A stretch of DNA of 64,000 nucleotides from Gracilariopsis chorda (taxonomy: Eukaryota; Rhodophyta; Florideophyceae; Gracilariales; Gracilariaceae): NCBI GenBank assembly GCA_003194525.1, contig NBIV01000069.1, forward strand, positions 186,001-250,000. The letters run 5' to 3'. Positions 21,915-33,401 of the stretch are shown piece after piece (positions within the stretch are counted from its first letter, which is position 1; each line of letters opens with the position of its first letter). The notes under the pieces are model-generated. The model was not told where the DNA came from, did not search any database, and was given only the letters and a program-made list of their open reading frames with translations. A program made the translations under genes and the position numbers.

Positions 21915-23080
21915 TGGAATTTTGTAAACGAATTTCGCTGCGATTTTGTTGAATGAAAGATTGTTCCATACATCCAGATTTAATTAAAGAAAGCTGTCCC
22001 ACTGTCGTAGTAAGTCATCAGATTGAGAAGGAAGGGTGTCATTGCGTGCGCAGTAGCATCTTTAGCCTTTGCGCAAACTCTCTGGGACCAGTATTTTCCC
22101 GTCGCTCTGGCTTCCCTTATTTTCAGACCTCGCGCCCCATTATTCTGCTGCGAGAGCTCAGCGAGCTCGGGGCGAAGCAGCAAGACTTAAAATCGTGTAC
22201 GATATCATAGTAGATGTTGGTGTTTCGTGCGAGTATTCCCTCCTGTGCCAGCTAGGTAACGTAAAGGATGAATTCGAATACGGAGGTTGAGTACGCTACA
22301 GAATATCGTAACATGTTCTGTTCCTGATATACGAACTCTTGTTCCGAATTTTCAGGACCGGATTCTTTTTCTGAGATTCTCGTTCCGAACTGACGGCAAA
22401 CTGTTGCACACCGCAATCAACAGAAGCTCTCGAGTTTTCCTTGCGGCCCTGGCAGTGACTACACGAAAACGTTAACCTGATCAAAGGTGTTCGGTTTAGA
22501 TGCGCCCCTGCCGAAAAACGGAAAAAGGGAAATGTTCTGGAAGGAGGTTTAACAAGCAGGGAGATTTCCTGAACTTGACTTCACAGGACAGAGACCAGAC
22601 AGAGCTCGCAACTCCGCAACGCCTCGCAAACGGCAAGAGCATAGGGCACACCTCTCTGGGTCCCCTCTACCTCCGTGCTGCGCGCTCTAAGGAGGTAGAG
22701 TATTTATTTTGTCGGTCGCGATTCAACCTTAATACACGCACGGAAGGAAATAGGTTTACTCAGAATCGCTTTCTGTGTAACCAGGAAGCATCTCAGCATC
22801 TCAATTCAACTACAAAGAAGTGCCCGCGGATTTTGACGGAACGCCTATGTACATCCGCCTCCAGGGAAATCTCCTTACTTTGAAACCCTGGCGCTCCGCA
22901 CGCGAACCTCGCGTGGGCCATAACCGAGCCATACGTAGCAGCCGCCTACGCAGTGCTCGGTGGAGCATCACATCAGTAGATTACATCTACAAGTTCAATA
23001 GATCAACCTCTATAAATCCCAGTTGGTCTTCATTGCACACATTCAGTAAGCAACTGATAGAGGAACAATATTTTCAAGAA
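21915..23080. other. Left flank of the nested retrotransposon, no gene seen
   Basis: Short frames of up to 130 codons with no domain. The Copia element inserted at its right edge, next to the AGAAA at 23081-23085. Confidence 0.5.
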
Positions 23081-23085
23081 AGAAA

Positions 23086-23307
23086 CTTTTACAGGTTAAC
23101 GAATCAGCTTGTCGCTTATCTTTACTCACAAGACAACCAGAATGGTTCTTATATAGTCCTCGAGGGACGTAGTGCGAACAAAATATCTTCTAGATATCAT
23201 CAGCACACATAACAATTCAATCTAACGAGATACCTGTAAACAGAATGTATAGAATGTAAATAAGCATGTAAACAATTCACTCATGCAAACAATTCACTAT
23301 TAACATC
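23086..23307 (-). repeat. 3' LTR of the Copia element
   Basis: 222 bp, 219 identical to the copy at 49854-50075. On the plus strand it starts CTTTTACAGG and ends CTATTAACATC. It is next to the polypurine tract at 23308-23317. Confidence 0.92.
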
Positions 23308-23317
23308 ACTTCCCCTC
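23308..23317 (-). promoter_or_regulatory. Polypurine tract of the Copia element
   Basis: On the minus strand GAGGGGAAGT abuts the 3' LTR, the expected place for the plus-strand primer of reverse transcription. Confidence 0.75.
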
Positions 23318-23320
23318 AGT

Positions 23321-26104
23321 CTAGACAGTCTCTTTCATGTCAAGACCCATATCACGGCAATGATTATTGTGAGTGGCAGCATCGACTGGTTTCGTTAATA
23401 TATCTGCAGTCATGACATGTGTCTCAACGTACTCCAAACAAACATCTCCTCGTTTCACATGTTCGCGAAGAAAATGGTACCGAATATCTATGTGCTTCGT
23501 ACGTTCACTGCACACAGTGTCGTTGCTTAGACGGATTGCTCCTTCATTATCACAACCAATTACCATACCTTTCTCGGCCCAAAGTCCAAGTTCAATCATA
23601 AGTGAACGGAGCCAAAGAGCTTCTCGTACTGCATTAGAAACGGAGACATATTCAGCTTCAACTGTAGACTGCACCACAAGAGATTGCTTCTTCGACCGCC
23701 AGCTAACAGCTGCACCAGAGTTGATAAACACGAAACCTGCAGTTGACTTACGGTCGGTGGTATCACCTGCAAAATCAGAATCAGAAAACCCTTTCATACT
23801 GTCAACACGTTGGAAAAACATCAAGCCTACATCCTTGGTGCCCTTCAGATACGTCAAAATCCGTTTCGCAGCCCTCCAATGTTGTTCACCAAAGGTATCC
23901 ATGAAGCGGCTTAGATAGCTGACAGAGAATGCAATATCTGGTCGACAAGTGTTCGAGAGGTATATCAGAGCGCCAACAAGTTCCTTGTACGGAAGGCCTC
24001 TTACTTCTTCATCCCGCACTCCATCCAACGCATAGTGTAAGATCATGGGAGTCTTCACCGGTGCACAAGATTGCATGCCAAACTGATCCAAAAGGTGAGC
24101 GATCATGCTCGCATTATGAACCTTCAATGTGCCATCTGTGCCGCGAACTACAGTCATCCCAAGGAACTTAGCGTCATCCTTCTCGACACGAAGATATACA
24201 TATCTCTTTAAGAACGATATGACCTCCGCCAAAATCTTTGAACTCTGAGAGGCAACGAGAATATCATCCACATAGATGACCAGTACTACCAAAGAGGTAG
24301 TGGTTTCCAAAAAGTATAGAGCTGGATCTCCTTGAGAGCAATTGAAGCCAAACTTGAGTAGGATAGGGTGAATGAAGTTCCGAAACGCTCTTGATGCCTG
24401 CTTCAAGCCGTATATGGCGCGTTTGAGCTTCAGCACTTGACCTTCACTTCCTTGGACTTCAAAGCCTGGGAACTGTTTCATGTAGACCTCTTCATCTAAC
24501 GTGCCATACAAAAACGCAGCTTTGATGTCTAGACGAGTGAATTCCATCCCTTGGTCAACAATGATCGAAAGTACCAGCCTCACAGTAGCATACTTCACGA
24601 CGGGAGAAAAGATTTCGCCGTAATCAATCCCAAATCTCTGCATGAACCCCTTCGCCACTATTCGGGCTCTGTGCCTCGTAACCACACCACAAGAGTTGCG
24701 CTTACGTCCGAAGACCCAACGGCAGTCAATCGGAACGACATGCGGCGGACAGATCACCAATTCGATGACATCTCTCTCTCGTAGATTGTTCACTTCATGC
24801 GCCATTGCCAACCACCATTGCTCTATCTCAGGTGACCGCATAGCCTGCTCAAACGATTGTGGGAGATTGTTATCTGTAATTACTAACAGGCAGTTTGCAA
24901 TGAAACTCTCAGGTGAATAGCGCAAGGGTGCAGAACGCTAACGAGAAGATCTCCTAAGTGGGGGTTCAACAAGAACATCAGATTCAGTTGGATTGCTGTC
25001 TTCGCCTTCAGGTCCAGTAGATCCTTCTCCCAAATCTCCTTCAGTAAAAGGGACATCAATATCGATCTCTTCCGTTCCATATTCCAAATCATCAAAAAGG
25101 GAGTCCAAGTCCAAAGATTCCTGGGCGTCTTCGTTTCCATTCTCAGTCTTCCAACCAAAACTTCGTTCATCAAACTTCACATCACGAGAGATAACAAAAC
25201 TTCCTGAATCGGGGTAAAAGACTTTATAAGAATTACCCCTCTCAAAACCAACCAGGACCCCTTTTCTCGCTGTCGCCGCAAACTTACCACTCCTGAGCTT
25301 CTTAGGAATATAAACGTATGCCGTGCATCCGAATATCCTAATGTGGGACATCTTCGGTTTCATATTGCGAACTGCTTCGAAGGGGGTTTTGCCAGTCGTC
25401 ACAGCACTACAAAACGTTCGGTTCCTCAAGAAGTTAGCGGTGGATACAGCTTCTGCCCACAATCGCTCTCTACGAATTCCTTCAGGCAGGTTATACAACA
25501 TTGCCCTGGCAGCGTTGTTCAGGGTCCTGTTCAGCCGTTCAGCTTTCCCGTTCGACTCCGGGCTGTACGGAGCGGCTGGTTCAGAAATTATGCCTCTTTG
25601 CTTCAGCCAATTCTGCAACTCGTGAGATAGATACTCCTTGGCATTGTCCATACGAATTGCCCTGACTGGCTTCTGGCATAGTGCTTCAAACTCCACAATC
25701 ATTTCTCTAACAGAGGCCTGTACTTCTGAGTGACGATTCATGAATCGAACAAGAGAGTATGCACTGAACTCATCGTACAAAGTAACATAATAGTTTGCTC
25801 CACCAAAATATGTGCATTTCACTGGACCTACAACATCTGATTGTACGAGTTCACCAGGTTCTTTGTATCGATCACAATTCACTCTAGGTCTTACGTCACG
25901 AACTGATTTCGACATTTGGCATGATTCACAAGTTTCCCAGTCACAAATCTTCGTGAGGCCAACACCATCAAGCAAGGGAACAGTTGCTCTCAAATGGGCT
26001 GCGCAAATGTGACCAAGACGATTCTGCCATAGTGTCGTTCTCTCAGACACGGATGCCGTGATCAGTGCTTTGTTGGGATTGAGGCCAAGACTCGGACGCA
26101 TAAC
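23321..26104 (-). pseudogene. Copia pol, second part: integrase, reverse transcriptase, RNase H
   Basis: Reading down the minus strand from 26104 there is an integrase with a His-His-Cys-Cys finger (LWQNRLGH ... CESCQMSK). The catalytic core follows (SDVVGP, then MDNAKEYLS, then YSPESNGKAERLNRT: Asp, Asp, Glu). A Ser/Glu-rich linker ends at a TAG at 24938-24940. The same frame continues with a Copia-type RT (LDIKAAFLYGTLDEEVYMKQ, IYGLKQASRAF, and the catalytic YVDD in LVIYVDDILV), then RNase H (SDSDFAGD, QSTVEAEYVS, HIDIRYHF, ADILTKP). All catalytic residues look intact apart from the stop. On the right edge the frame is cut by the ATAAC target site of chromovirus A and resumes at 48554. Confidence 0.9.
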
Positions 26105-26884
26105 TGTGGTGCAATACCCCAAGATGGGACAGACCCACGAGGGTGTTCGACGTCCTCCTCAGCATGGTAGCGCAGCGACAGAACCACCTGTGGTGAGTAC
26201 ACGGAGCCGGGTGTAAGACCGGGACTCACCGTCACGACTGGCGTACAGGTGTAGAGACAAAGACAGACCACGGAGTGGGAAAGCGGAAAATGCAGCGACA
26301 CACGAGTGGTGGGCGACGCGCAAGAGCGGCACGGTGTCCACACGAGGGGGGCGGTGGCGGAAACAGCAACGGTAATCACCGGTAGTTGCTAGTGAAGCAA
26401 CACCTGTATACGGGGCAAGGAATAACAATCGCTGTAAAAGCGTGCACAAAAACAAACACAATAGTGGTAAGAATGTGCTGAGCTCCACGAGGTGGGTAAC
26501 TAGGCCTTCACAGGATGGCGTCTCTCCAGACGGAGGTGGACACTCACCAGGGAACCTGAGTTAGAGCCAGACACTCGCTTGTTGCGTTTACTTTGACCCG
26601 GGCAGCCGGAGCTCACACACATAAGTAGTGGTGGTCCGCGCCCTGACAGTACAGTAGTAATTAACTAATAATAACTAATAATGTCCCTACGGGGGTGCAA
26701 AACACTACACACGTGTGGCACAAGCCAGCAATGCTGTGCACTACACTTGTCAACCAAATTGGGGCCCTTCCAACGGAAACAGATTACCGGTGTAACACTC
26801 ATACTTCACGGCAAAGTGGTGAGCATCGCCAGAGAGGTATATGAGCGCACGACGTGCTGATACCGCTAGGAGCGTTGCACTTCA
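26105..26884 (-). repeat. 3' LTR of chromovirus A
   Basis: 780 bp with TG...CA ends, about 99.4 percent identical to 47774-48553. Its inner 44 bases overlap the annotated start of the antisense ORF. Confidence 0.95.
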
Positions 26885-28817
26885 TCTCCCCCTCCTTAAG
26901 GAGCAAGAACCACATTCGGTGAGCGTTCGCCGCGACAGCGCGTTGTGCATAAGTATATCCGCGTCAAGTGATGGTACCGTATCCGACTCGGGTTTTGTCT
27001 TCACTCAAGTGGATATCCACCGAGAACAACTCGACTTCAGCAACTCTCCGCCTATCCCGCGACGTCCTGCTTTACCTTCCGCGCCCTCAGTGATGAATCC
27101 CAGAAACAACGATCCGCATGGCGGGAACAATCTTCCGCCATCGGGTTTCTTTTCCGGTTTTCCGACTGCACCGCTTCTGTCCTCTGCGGGTCATCCAAGC
27201 AACGCCTCGGGCGGTACACCTGCCACTCCTAGTATGTCGGTTCCGTCGCCTGCGGCGAGCGCACTACCGTCGTACGACGAGCTGGTATCCGTTGATCCGG
27301 CCGAGCAGCCTTCTCGCTACAGCGGTGCGCCTTGGTTCCACCCAACGTTGGTGCAAAATGAAGATCTCATCGAGCAGTATGCTGATGGTAGCGGACTCCT
27401 TCCGGGCGATCTCCACGTATGGATGACTCTCAGCTTTGACTGGCGTAACCGGGTCGCCGTGCCGACGCACGTCTTGGTCCACCGTCGTGGTGAGAGTGGG
27501 GCGCAAGCGCGTATCGCGATGATTCAGCTCGCGTATCAGCGGTTGTATCGGAATCCATCGGAATTCCCGGTCCCAGAAGAATATCAGTTTGATATTGCCT
27601 TCTACCGCACCCAGGGTGAAATGGGGTATGGGGACCGCTTAGCAGCGTTGGCTCCGTCCATGCCAGAGCGGGGTCCAGCGGCATCTGTTCACCGGAACTA
27701 CCTGTGTTGGGCAAGGCCGATACTTCGTGCTGAGTTCCGTTATCTTCGCCATAATCCGCGGTCTAACTTCCTCCAGATGATCCGTTTTGAACGTCGTTCC
27801 CGGTCCCGTTTCGGGTACATGATACCGTATCAGAACGTTGAAGCTGAGCGCATCCGACCGCAGTACATGCGAGGCCGTTACGTTCCCCTACCGAGGATGT
27901 GGGCTGCCCACGAGGCTTGCAGGGGTTGCTACATCGAGCTTCCGCCATGCATCACCTACATCGGTAGTCGACTATGCAGCAATCCGTTCTCCGGGTGGTG
28001 GTCCGTTGTCCTCACTGAGTGGGTCGCCCGCGCAGCGGCGTATCTCGTCTTCGAGGTTTACGACCAGTTCAGACTGTGGTGTCTCCCTCCGCGAGTGCGT
28101 AGTGGCATCCGTTCATTGGATCTCTCCCTCGTTCTCGGCGGTGCCGGCAACTATAATGAGGCTATCTCCCTGTTGGACGCGATGGACCAGGTTGACTGGA
28201 ACAGTGTGCCCATCCAATGGAGTCGCCGTCATCAAGGTACCAATCCAGCCGACCGGTCTCCGGGGCGCCGAACTCCGTTGGCGGGTGATTACGTCTACTA
28301 CGATCCTGTAGAGCGTTGCTTCATCTCCGAGCCGGAGGCATTGGCACTCCGCGATCGCGAGCGAGTTGTTCCACCGGGTCATCCGACGGGCTACATCGTC
28401 ACTGACGGATACTTCCAACCCTATGAGGAGGCCGATCCAATGATGGACAATGATCCTCCCGCGACTGGGGTGGGCGCAAACGGTGGCGGTGGCCTTCCCT
28501 CAGCTGAGGGCTTCAGGGCGCCGGCGTACTCTACTCCGGGTCCATCCGTGGCTCCTCCGGCTGGGCCGAGTCAGGTTCCGTCTTGGAACATTCCTCACGT
28601 CGGTGGTGGTCCCTTCCATACCGCTCCGGTTGGAAGTGGCACGCCATCGGCGGGTGTGACCGGTCAGGACCGTGCGGCCATCATTGCCCAATTCCTTGGC
28701 GAACTAGGAATGGATACCTCGGGAGCTTCCGGTGACATCGCGCAAATGCGGGCGGCCATGCTAGCGCTGCTGGCGCAGCCAGGCCATCATCATCAGAGTG
28801 GTGGTCCATCCTCTTGA
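26841..28817 (+). CDS. Antisense ORF of chromovirus A (unknown protein, 658 aa)
   Basis: A 658-codon frame on the strand opposite gag-pol, between the 3' LTR and the end of pol. The first ATG (26841) lies inside the LTR; the ATG at 27093 (MNPRNNDPHG, residue 85) is an alternative. Residues 70-150 and 540-600 are rich in Pro, Gly and Ser; the middle (about 170-480) looks globular with many Trp, Tyr and Arg. Two blocks match the antisense ORF of chromovirus B: WWSVVLTEWVARAA near 386-400, and LLDAMDQVDWNSVP around 443-457 followed by a YYD motif and a VVPPG motif. An AATAAA follows at 28909. No RNase H, envelope, membrane segment or known enzyme motif was recognised. Length, conserved relatedness and its own polyadenylation signal argue that it is a real gene, convergent with pol. 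Confidence 0.78.
   Translation: MSARRADTARSVALHLPLLKEQEPHSVSVRRDSALCISISASSDGTVSDSGFVFTQVDIHREQLDFSNSPPIPRRPALPSAPSVMNPRNNDPHGGNNLPPSGFFSGFPTAPLLSSAGHPSNASGGTPATPSMSVPSPAASALPSYDELVSVDPAEQPSRYSGAPWFHPTLVQNEDLIEQYADGSGLLPGDLHVWMTLSFDWRNRVAVPTHVLVHRRGESGAQARIAMIQLAYQRLYRNPSEFPVPEEYQFDIAFYRTQGEMGYGDRLAALAPSMPERGPAASVHRNYLCWARPILRAEFRYLRHNPRSNFLQMIRFERRSRSRFGYMIPYQNVEAERIRPQYMRGRYVPLPRMWAAHEACRGCYIELPPCITYIGSRLCSNPFSGWWSVVLTEWVARAAAYLVFEVYDQFRLWCLPPRVRSGIRSLDLSLVLGGAGNYNEAISLLDAMDQVDWNSVPIQWSRRHQGTNPADRSPGRRTPLAGDYVYYDPVERCFISEPEALALRDRERVVPPGHPTGYIVTDGYFQPYEEADPMMDNDPPATGVGANGGGGLPSAEGFRAPAYSTPGPSVAPPAGPSQVPSWNIPHVGGGPFHTAPVGSGTPSAGVTGQDRAAIIAQFLGELGMDTSGASGDIAQMRAAMLALLAQPGHHHQSGGPSS
26885..26899 (-). 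promoter_or_regulatory. Polypurine tract of chromovirus A
   Basis: On the minus strand TTAAGGAGGGGGAGA directly abuts the 3' LTR. The same bases encode part of the antisense ORF if its first ATG is used. Confidence 0.8.
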
Positions 28818-28908
28818 GGGAGCGAAGTGATGTTCCCACGGTTGGCGTCCACCATCCCTGATAGTTGGGGTCGTGGTAGTGGTAGGCGAGGGCAATTACG
28901 TGTTAACG

Positions 28909-28914
28909 AATAAA
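28909..28914 (+). terminator. AATAAA after the antisense ORF of chromovirus A
   Basis: AATAAA lies 92 bp after the stop codon at 28817 on the plus strand. A pyrimidine-rich run follows. Chromovirus B has the same signal 31 bp after its antisense ORF. Confidence 0.5.
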
Positions 28915-29110
28915 CGCTTAACTTCCCTCGTGGGGCTTGTGTCTTTTTCTTCTTTTTCTTCCTTGCTTCTTCCTATCCAGGGTCTTCTTCTTCTCTTCAT
29001 GAGCCAGCTTCATCTTCTCTTCCATGAGGTTTCCATCTTCTCGCATTCTCAAGGCATCCATCTTCACACCGGAAAACCGGGCTCACGGCTCACTTGGCCA
29101 ATTCAGTGGA

Positions 29111-29719
29111 TTATCCAACGAGCGCTCGGTCAATCGTGCCTGGTATTCCCGTTCTGGTACGGTGGTGATACTGCACGATTTTCGATCGGGGCAAGTTCTC
29201 TACCGGTTCGTCCGTGTTATGTGACGGCGGGTACCCATACCAGCGCACCTGGTACTGAATATATCCCTCTGGGTTGTAACTGTGCCCGACGATACGGTCG
29301 ATAATGAACTCCTTCGAGTAAACGTCACGCTTCGCGGTTCCGGTTGCAGTCCGTACAACGGCTGTTTCCGACGGCAAAGCCGGTGATGAGTCCGTCCAAC
29401 GGTTCGTGGCGTTCGCTTGCGGCGTTGACCATGTGATTTCCTGATGAGGGTCGACTGAATTCCTCGTTGAGGTTGACGCTACCCCATCGGATTCGGGAGA
29501 TCGTACCGCTAGTCTGCGAGGGCTTCCTCGTCCCATTTCCAACGGTTGGTGACGGGGAGGCAGTTCATGTGCCACGGCGGGTGCCGGTTGGCGAGGCGTA
29601 TCCAAATGGTTGGCTGTCGTCGTCCTGTACTGCAGAGCTGTGTCACCGTGAATGGGTGTGTGGTGCACATCTCGCAACACGTGGCGATCAGGCTCTCCTG
29701 CATATGCGGTGTGGGCCAT
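29111..29719 (-). pseudogene. Chromodomain-containing C-terminus of chromovirus A pol, out of frame
   Basis: Residues 136-187 of this minus-strand frame (about 29159-29314) form a chromodomain: FIIDRIVGH, YQVRWYGYPP, then NTDEPVENL. In chromovirus B the matching segment reads DTWEPRENI, so the Trp that helps form the methyl-lysine cage is replaced here. The frame does not continue from the preceding integrase frame, which ends at 29821. The chromodomain therefore would not be fused to integrase without recoding. The family uses this domain to steer integration toward particular chromatin. Confidence 0.75.
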
Positions 29720-29820
29720 CCCTGCTCGGGTTGACGCAACCAGTCTTTCAATACTGTGAGCTGAATTCAGATGATCTGAGCTGCTTGGTACAGTACAGAG
29801 AGACTTCCTCTAATGAGAGA

Positions 29821-31032
29821 CTATTCAATTTCAGATAAACCATTTGTGGGACCTTGCGCATCCACTTGCGAGGGTGTCGAAGCGTCCTGTACATCAGGGT
29901 TCCATACACCGGGATCTGCCGTGACTTGCTTAGTCTGCGCTGCAGCGGCGGGGATCCTTACAACTTTCTCGACGGGAGCCGGTGAGTAGGGGGCCAACGG
30001 AGCGTCCGGGTTCCGAGCCAGGCTTCCCGTGTTCATTCCTCCAACGGGAGATGACAGCACAGTGTCTCTGTCCGGTTTTCTTTGCAGCGTCTCGCGAGTG
30101 CGGTTGGCAGTGTGCTCCCTTAACGGAGGTGACTGCGTAGCGTGCTCACGAGGCTTTCCATCGGCGGGGCCGGTCCTTCCAGTCTGCTGAGGTAGTTCCA
30201 CGCGTGCGGCGGTAGCGTGCGGTGTCCCTACTTCAGGTTGCCGTGCCTCACGAGAGTTTACAGGAGCTCGCGACGGCGGTGTAGACTTCGCTGAAAAGCG
30301 GGATTGACTGGCCTCCTCCCCCTCCTGAGCCGGGGCGGCGACGGGGGCTGAAACAACGTCTGACGGTGGTTCGACACGCGGCGTAAAGCGCGAGCGAACG
30401 TGTACCGGAGATTCCGAAGATTGCTGCGACAGAATCGGTATGTCCGAGAGACCTCTCGATGGGCGCGCAACGCTAATTGCGCGGTGCGAGGAACCTGCTT
30501 CTGCAGTAGGCATCAGTCGAGCGTCCGGGATTCCGGGAGCCAGTACAACTTCCGAATGCGGGTTAGGGGCTTGTACGACGCGATCACGGCTGAACCGTTC
30601 ATGAGAATCGCCAACTTCCAGTACAACTGTGTCTCGGCTCACTGAAATGACCTTGTAGGGGCCATCCGCAATGGGCGAGAGTTTGTGGCGTTTCTCCTTC
30701 TCAGGGTTGTAGTATTCCTTCCTGACGAAGACGAACTGTCCTGCTTCCAGTGAGGAAAGAGGCCGACGGACTCGGGCATCGAAATTTCGTTGATACGCTC
30801 GTTGCGCTCGCGTCATTGACGATTTCGCGACCGGGACCATCCGTGTGAGCCAACTCTTCCATCGAAGGTAATGATCAACCGTTGACGGGTACTTGTCCTG
30901 CGTTGGCTGCGACTCAATCGCCACAGGCGGTGGGGGACGTGAGAGCACCAGCTCGAAGGGTGATAAGCCAGTTACTCTGTGTACCTGCGTATTGTACGCG
31001 TGTACGTCACGGTGTCTGTGTACAAATCCCAT
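29821..31032 (-). pseudogene. Chromovirus A pol, C-terminal integrase segment with GPY/F module
   Basis: Starts with AYNTQVHRVTGLSPFELVL, the region after the integrase core, followed by the GPY/F-type module (SPIADGPYKVISVSRDTVVLEV) and a long Pro/Ser/Thr-rich tail ending at the stop 29821-29823. It is one frame away from the upstream integrase piece; the switch is near 31000-31030, where YTDTVTY and HAYNTQVH overlap in two frames. Confidence 0.8.
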
Positions 31033-32660
31033 GTACGGGGGTGCTCAACTGCATACGCACGTAAAGCGGACAACAACGTTCGGTTAAACCGTTCCACCTG
31101 CCCATTTGCTTGGGGATGGTATGTCGTTGTAAACAGATTTCTGATGTCAAGTATTCTACAAACATCTTGGAAGAAACGCGCGGCGAACTGCGGTCCGTTA
31201 TCGGATAAGAGATTAACCGGTGGACCGTAGACGAGAACCCAGTGACGGACAAATGCTTCTGCCACGGATCGTGCGGTAATCTTCTTCAACGGTACAGTCC
31301 GGACGAGCTTCGAGAACCTATCCGTTATTACGAGTAGAAACTTGTTACCACGTGCAGTGTGAAGGAACTCACCGAGTATATCGATGGCGACAAATTCTAG
31401 CGGAGCCCGTGCCGGGAACAGGGTCAATTTCTTCGCATAGCGGCGTAGCTTGACTTGCTCACGAGCACAATGGGTACAAGACCGAACAATCGCGTAGCAA
31501 TCCAACTCAAGTGCGGGCCAGTAGAAATGCCGACGTAACGTCGTGTATAGCCTCCTTCCACCAGGGTGTGCAGCTAACTTCGAAAAGTGCGAGAGATGTA
31601 ATACTCTCCACTGGAGGGAATGGGGAACCACTATTTGTGACGAAGAACACACAGTCCTTACCAAGTAACCTTTTGAGTCGACTCCGAAAGGAATGTTAGC
31701 ACCTCCATTGAGTTGGGCGCGTATCTTCGTACAAAACGGGTCTCCATACTGTTCGCGGATCATCTCTTCGGGAGTGATCGGTGCGAAGGATCCGGTATCC
31801 GGTTCTTCACCGTCAGCAACGAGCAGATCATCAGCAATATCATCTGAAACCAGATCATAACGTAACTTCTCTTCAAGAAGGAAACAAGGGATATCATCGT
31901 CATCGACGGAAAGTGTTTCCGCTTCCGTTCCCAAACGAGACAAAGCATCAGCCTGTGTATTAAGGCAACCCTTTTTATAGGCGACTTCATAATCGAACTC
32001 AGCGAGGCGCAGTCTCCAACGCATCAAGCGGCCCGCTGGTTCCGTGACGGACATTAACCAACGCAAAGCGGAGTGGTCCGTATTAACGGTGAAGCGTGTG
32101 CCCATCAGATATGGTCTGAGTGTTTGCAGAGCCCATACCATGGCGAGGCATTCCTTTTCAGGGACTGAGTAGTTCCGTTCGTGGACGTTGAGTGTTCTGG
32201 ACCAAAAACCGATTGGTTTCCGTTCCCCATCGGGAGTCGTTTGGAATAACGCACAACCAATTTGGTAATCACTCGCATCCGTATCCAAGGTATAAGGTAA
32301 CCCGTCCTTAGGCAACGATAATATCGGTGCAGAGGTGACAGCCTCCTTCAGAGATTTGAAAGCTTCCACCTGTGCAGGGTTAAGGGGGCCCAGTTTTGGC
32401 GGTTGTCCTTTTCGAAGAAGATCATTAAGGGGTCCCGCAATCTTTGCGAAGCTTGGGATGAACCGTCTATACACGTTACATAACCCTAGAAAGGAGCGGA
32501 GTTCTGTTTGAGTTCTCGGGTGCTTGGCCTCTTTGAGAGATTTGACCCGAGCTTCCTGTATCAGCAAGCGCCCAGGGCGAATAACGTGGCCCAGGTACTT
32601 AACCGATTCGGTAAAGAATTCGCACTTCCTCAGCTTGAGGGTTACTCCAGCATCACGTAA
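31000..32660 (-). pseudogene. Chromovirus A pol, RT end, RNase H and integrase core
   Basis: Contains the RT connection (ELRSFLGLCNVYRRF), RNase H (TLDTDASDYQIG, EKECLAMVWAL, NTDHSALRWL, ADALSRLG), the integrase zinc finger (HLSHFSKLAAHPGGRR ... CTHCAR) and the core with Asp (AIDILGEF), Asp (LLSDNGPQF) and Glu (QANGQVERFNRT). A frameshift near 32655 separates it from the RT palm on its right (...EIMTTY in one frame, LRDAGVTLKLRKCEFF in the next), and another near 31020 separates it from the C-terminal part. Residues are intact; the reading frame is not. Confidence 0.85.
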
Positions 32661-32909
32661 GTGGTCATGATTTCACGAACGTGTTCTAAATGATCATCCA
32701 AGTTGTTGGAGAAGACTATGATATCGTCAAGGTAGACGAGGCACGATCGCCATTTGAAGCGGGCCAAGAGGATATCTAACGCACGCTGGAAAGTAGCGGG
32801 AGCGTTTGTTAACCCAAACGGCATACGCTTAAAGCGGTACAAACCTGAATGACAGACGAAAGCGGTCTTGTCACGGTCTTCCGGTCTTACTGGTACTTGC
32901 AAGTATCCC
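32642..32909 (-). pseudogene. Chromovirus A RT palm, cut by chromovirus B
   Basis: Carries GYLQVPVRPEDRDKTAF, RMPFGLTNAPATFQRALD and the catalytic VYLDDIIVFS. It begins at the ATCCC target site of chromovirus B (32905-32909); the preceding half of the RT is at 43874-44225. It ends in a frameshift. Confidence 0.88.
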
Positions 32910-33387
32910 TGTAGGATAGTGAGCCAAGTGGGCAAGCTCCTAATGGTCTCGTGGTAGCGTGGCAGAGCTGGGGGGTCCTAAGGTTAATGAAGCGGCGGCG
33001 ACACCTCTGGTAATGTTGGCGCAATGGGGTGGCGCTGACTACGCAGTCCTACAGGTCGGAATTGCGGTAGCGATACCTTGAAGGCCAAAGGGAATTGTGA
33101 GTACCGAGTACGGGGGTGCTCAAGACTCACAAGGGTGTCTGAGTTTACTGTCCCTAGGGGAGGCGCAGCTCGAGGTGCCTAAGTATCGGCACCGAGGCGC
33201 CTCGACCCTGTGGCACTGTAAAGTGCCCTACTCTACAGTAGCTATATCTAGTCCTATGGTTACTAATTCAATAAAATTAAATAAATTATATAAAATACAG
33301 ATAGCCATCCTTGGGCCAGATACACAACGTGTATCGTCCACATGGGTCTCCAGAGTTGCGGAATCCACTGGACTTCACTATCTCACA
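32910..33387 (-). repeat. 3' LTR of chromovirus B
   Basis: 478 bp, one mismatch with 43396-43873. It contains an AT-rich segment with TATATAAAA on the plus strand at 33287-33295 and TTTTATATAA on the minus strand at the same place, so it could drive transcription either way. Confidence 0.95.
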
Positions 33388-33401
33388 TCGCCCTCTCCTT
33401 A
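33388..33401 (-). promoter_or_regulatory. Polypurine tract of chromovirus B
   Basis: On the minus strand AAGGAGAGGGCGA abuts the 3' LTR. It shares the AAGGAG start with the tract of chromovirus A. Confidence 0.75.

Noticed and set aside
26159-26488. A 109-codon minus frame with hydrophobic start in the LTR of chromovirus A (also at 47828-48157)
   Set aside because: Present in both LTRs because they are repeats; it resembles a leader peptide only by its Leu content and has no support as a gene.
28113-28418. Frames opposite or overlapping the antisense ORFs (for example 28113-28418 minus, 35155-35427 minus)
   Set aside because: They are shadows of the long plus-strand ORFs, with low-complexity products mirroring Pro/Gly-rich codons.
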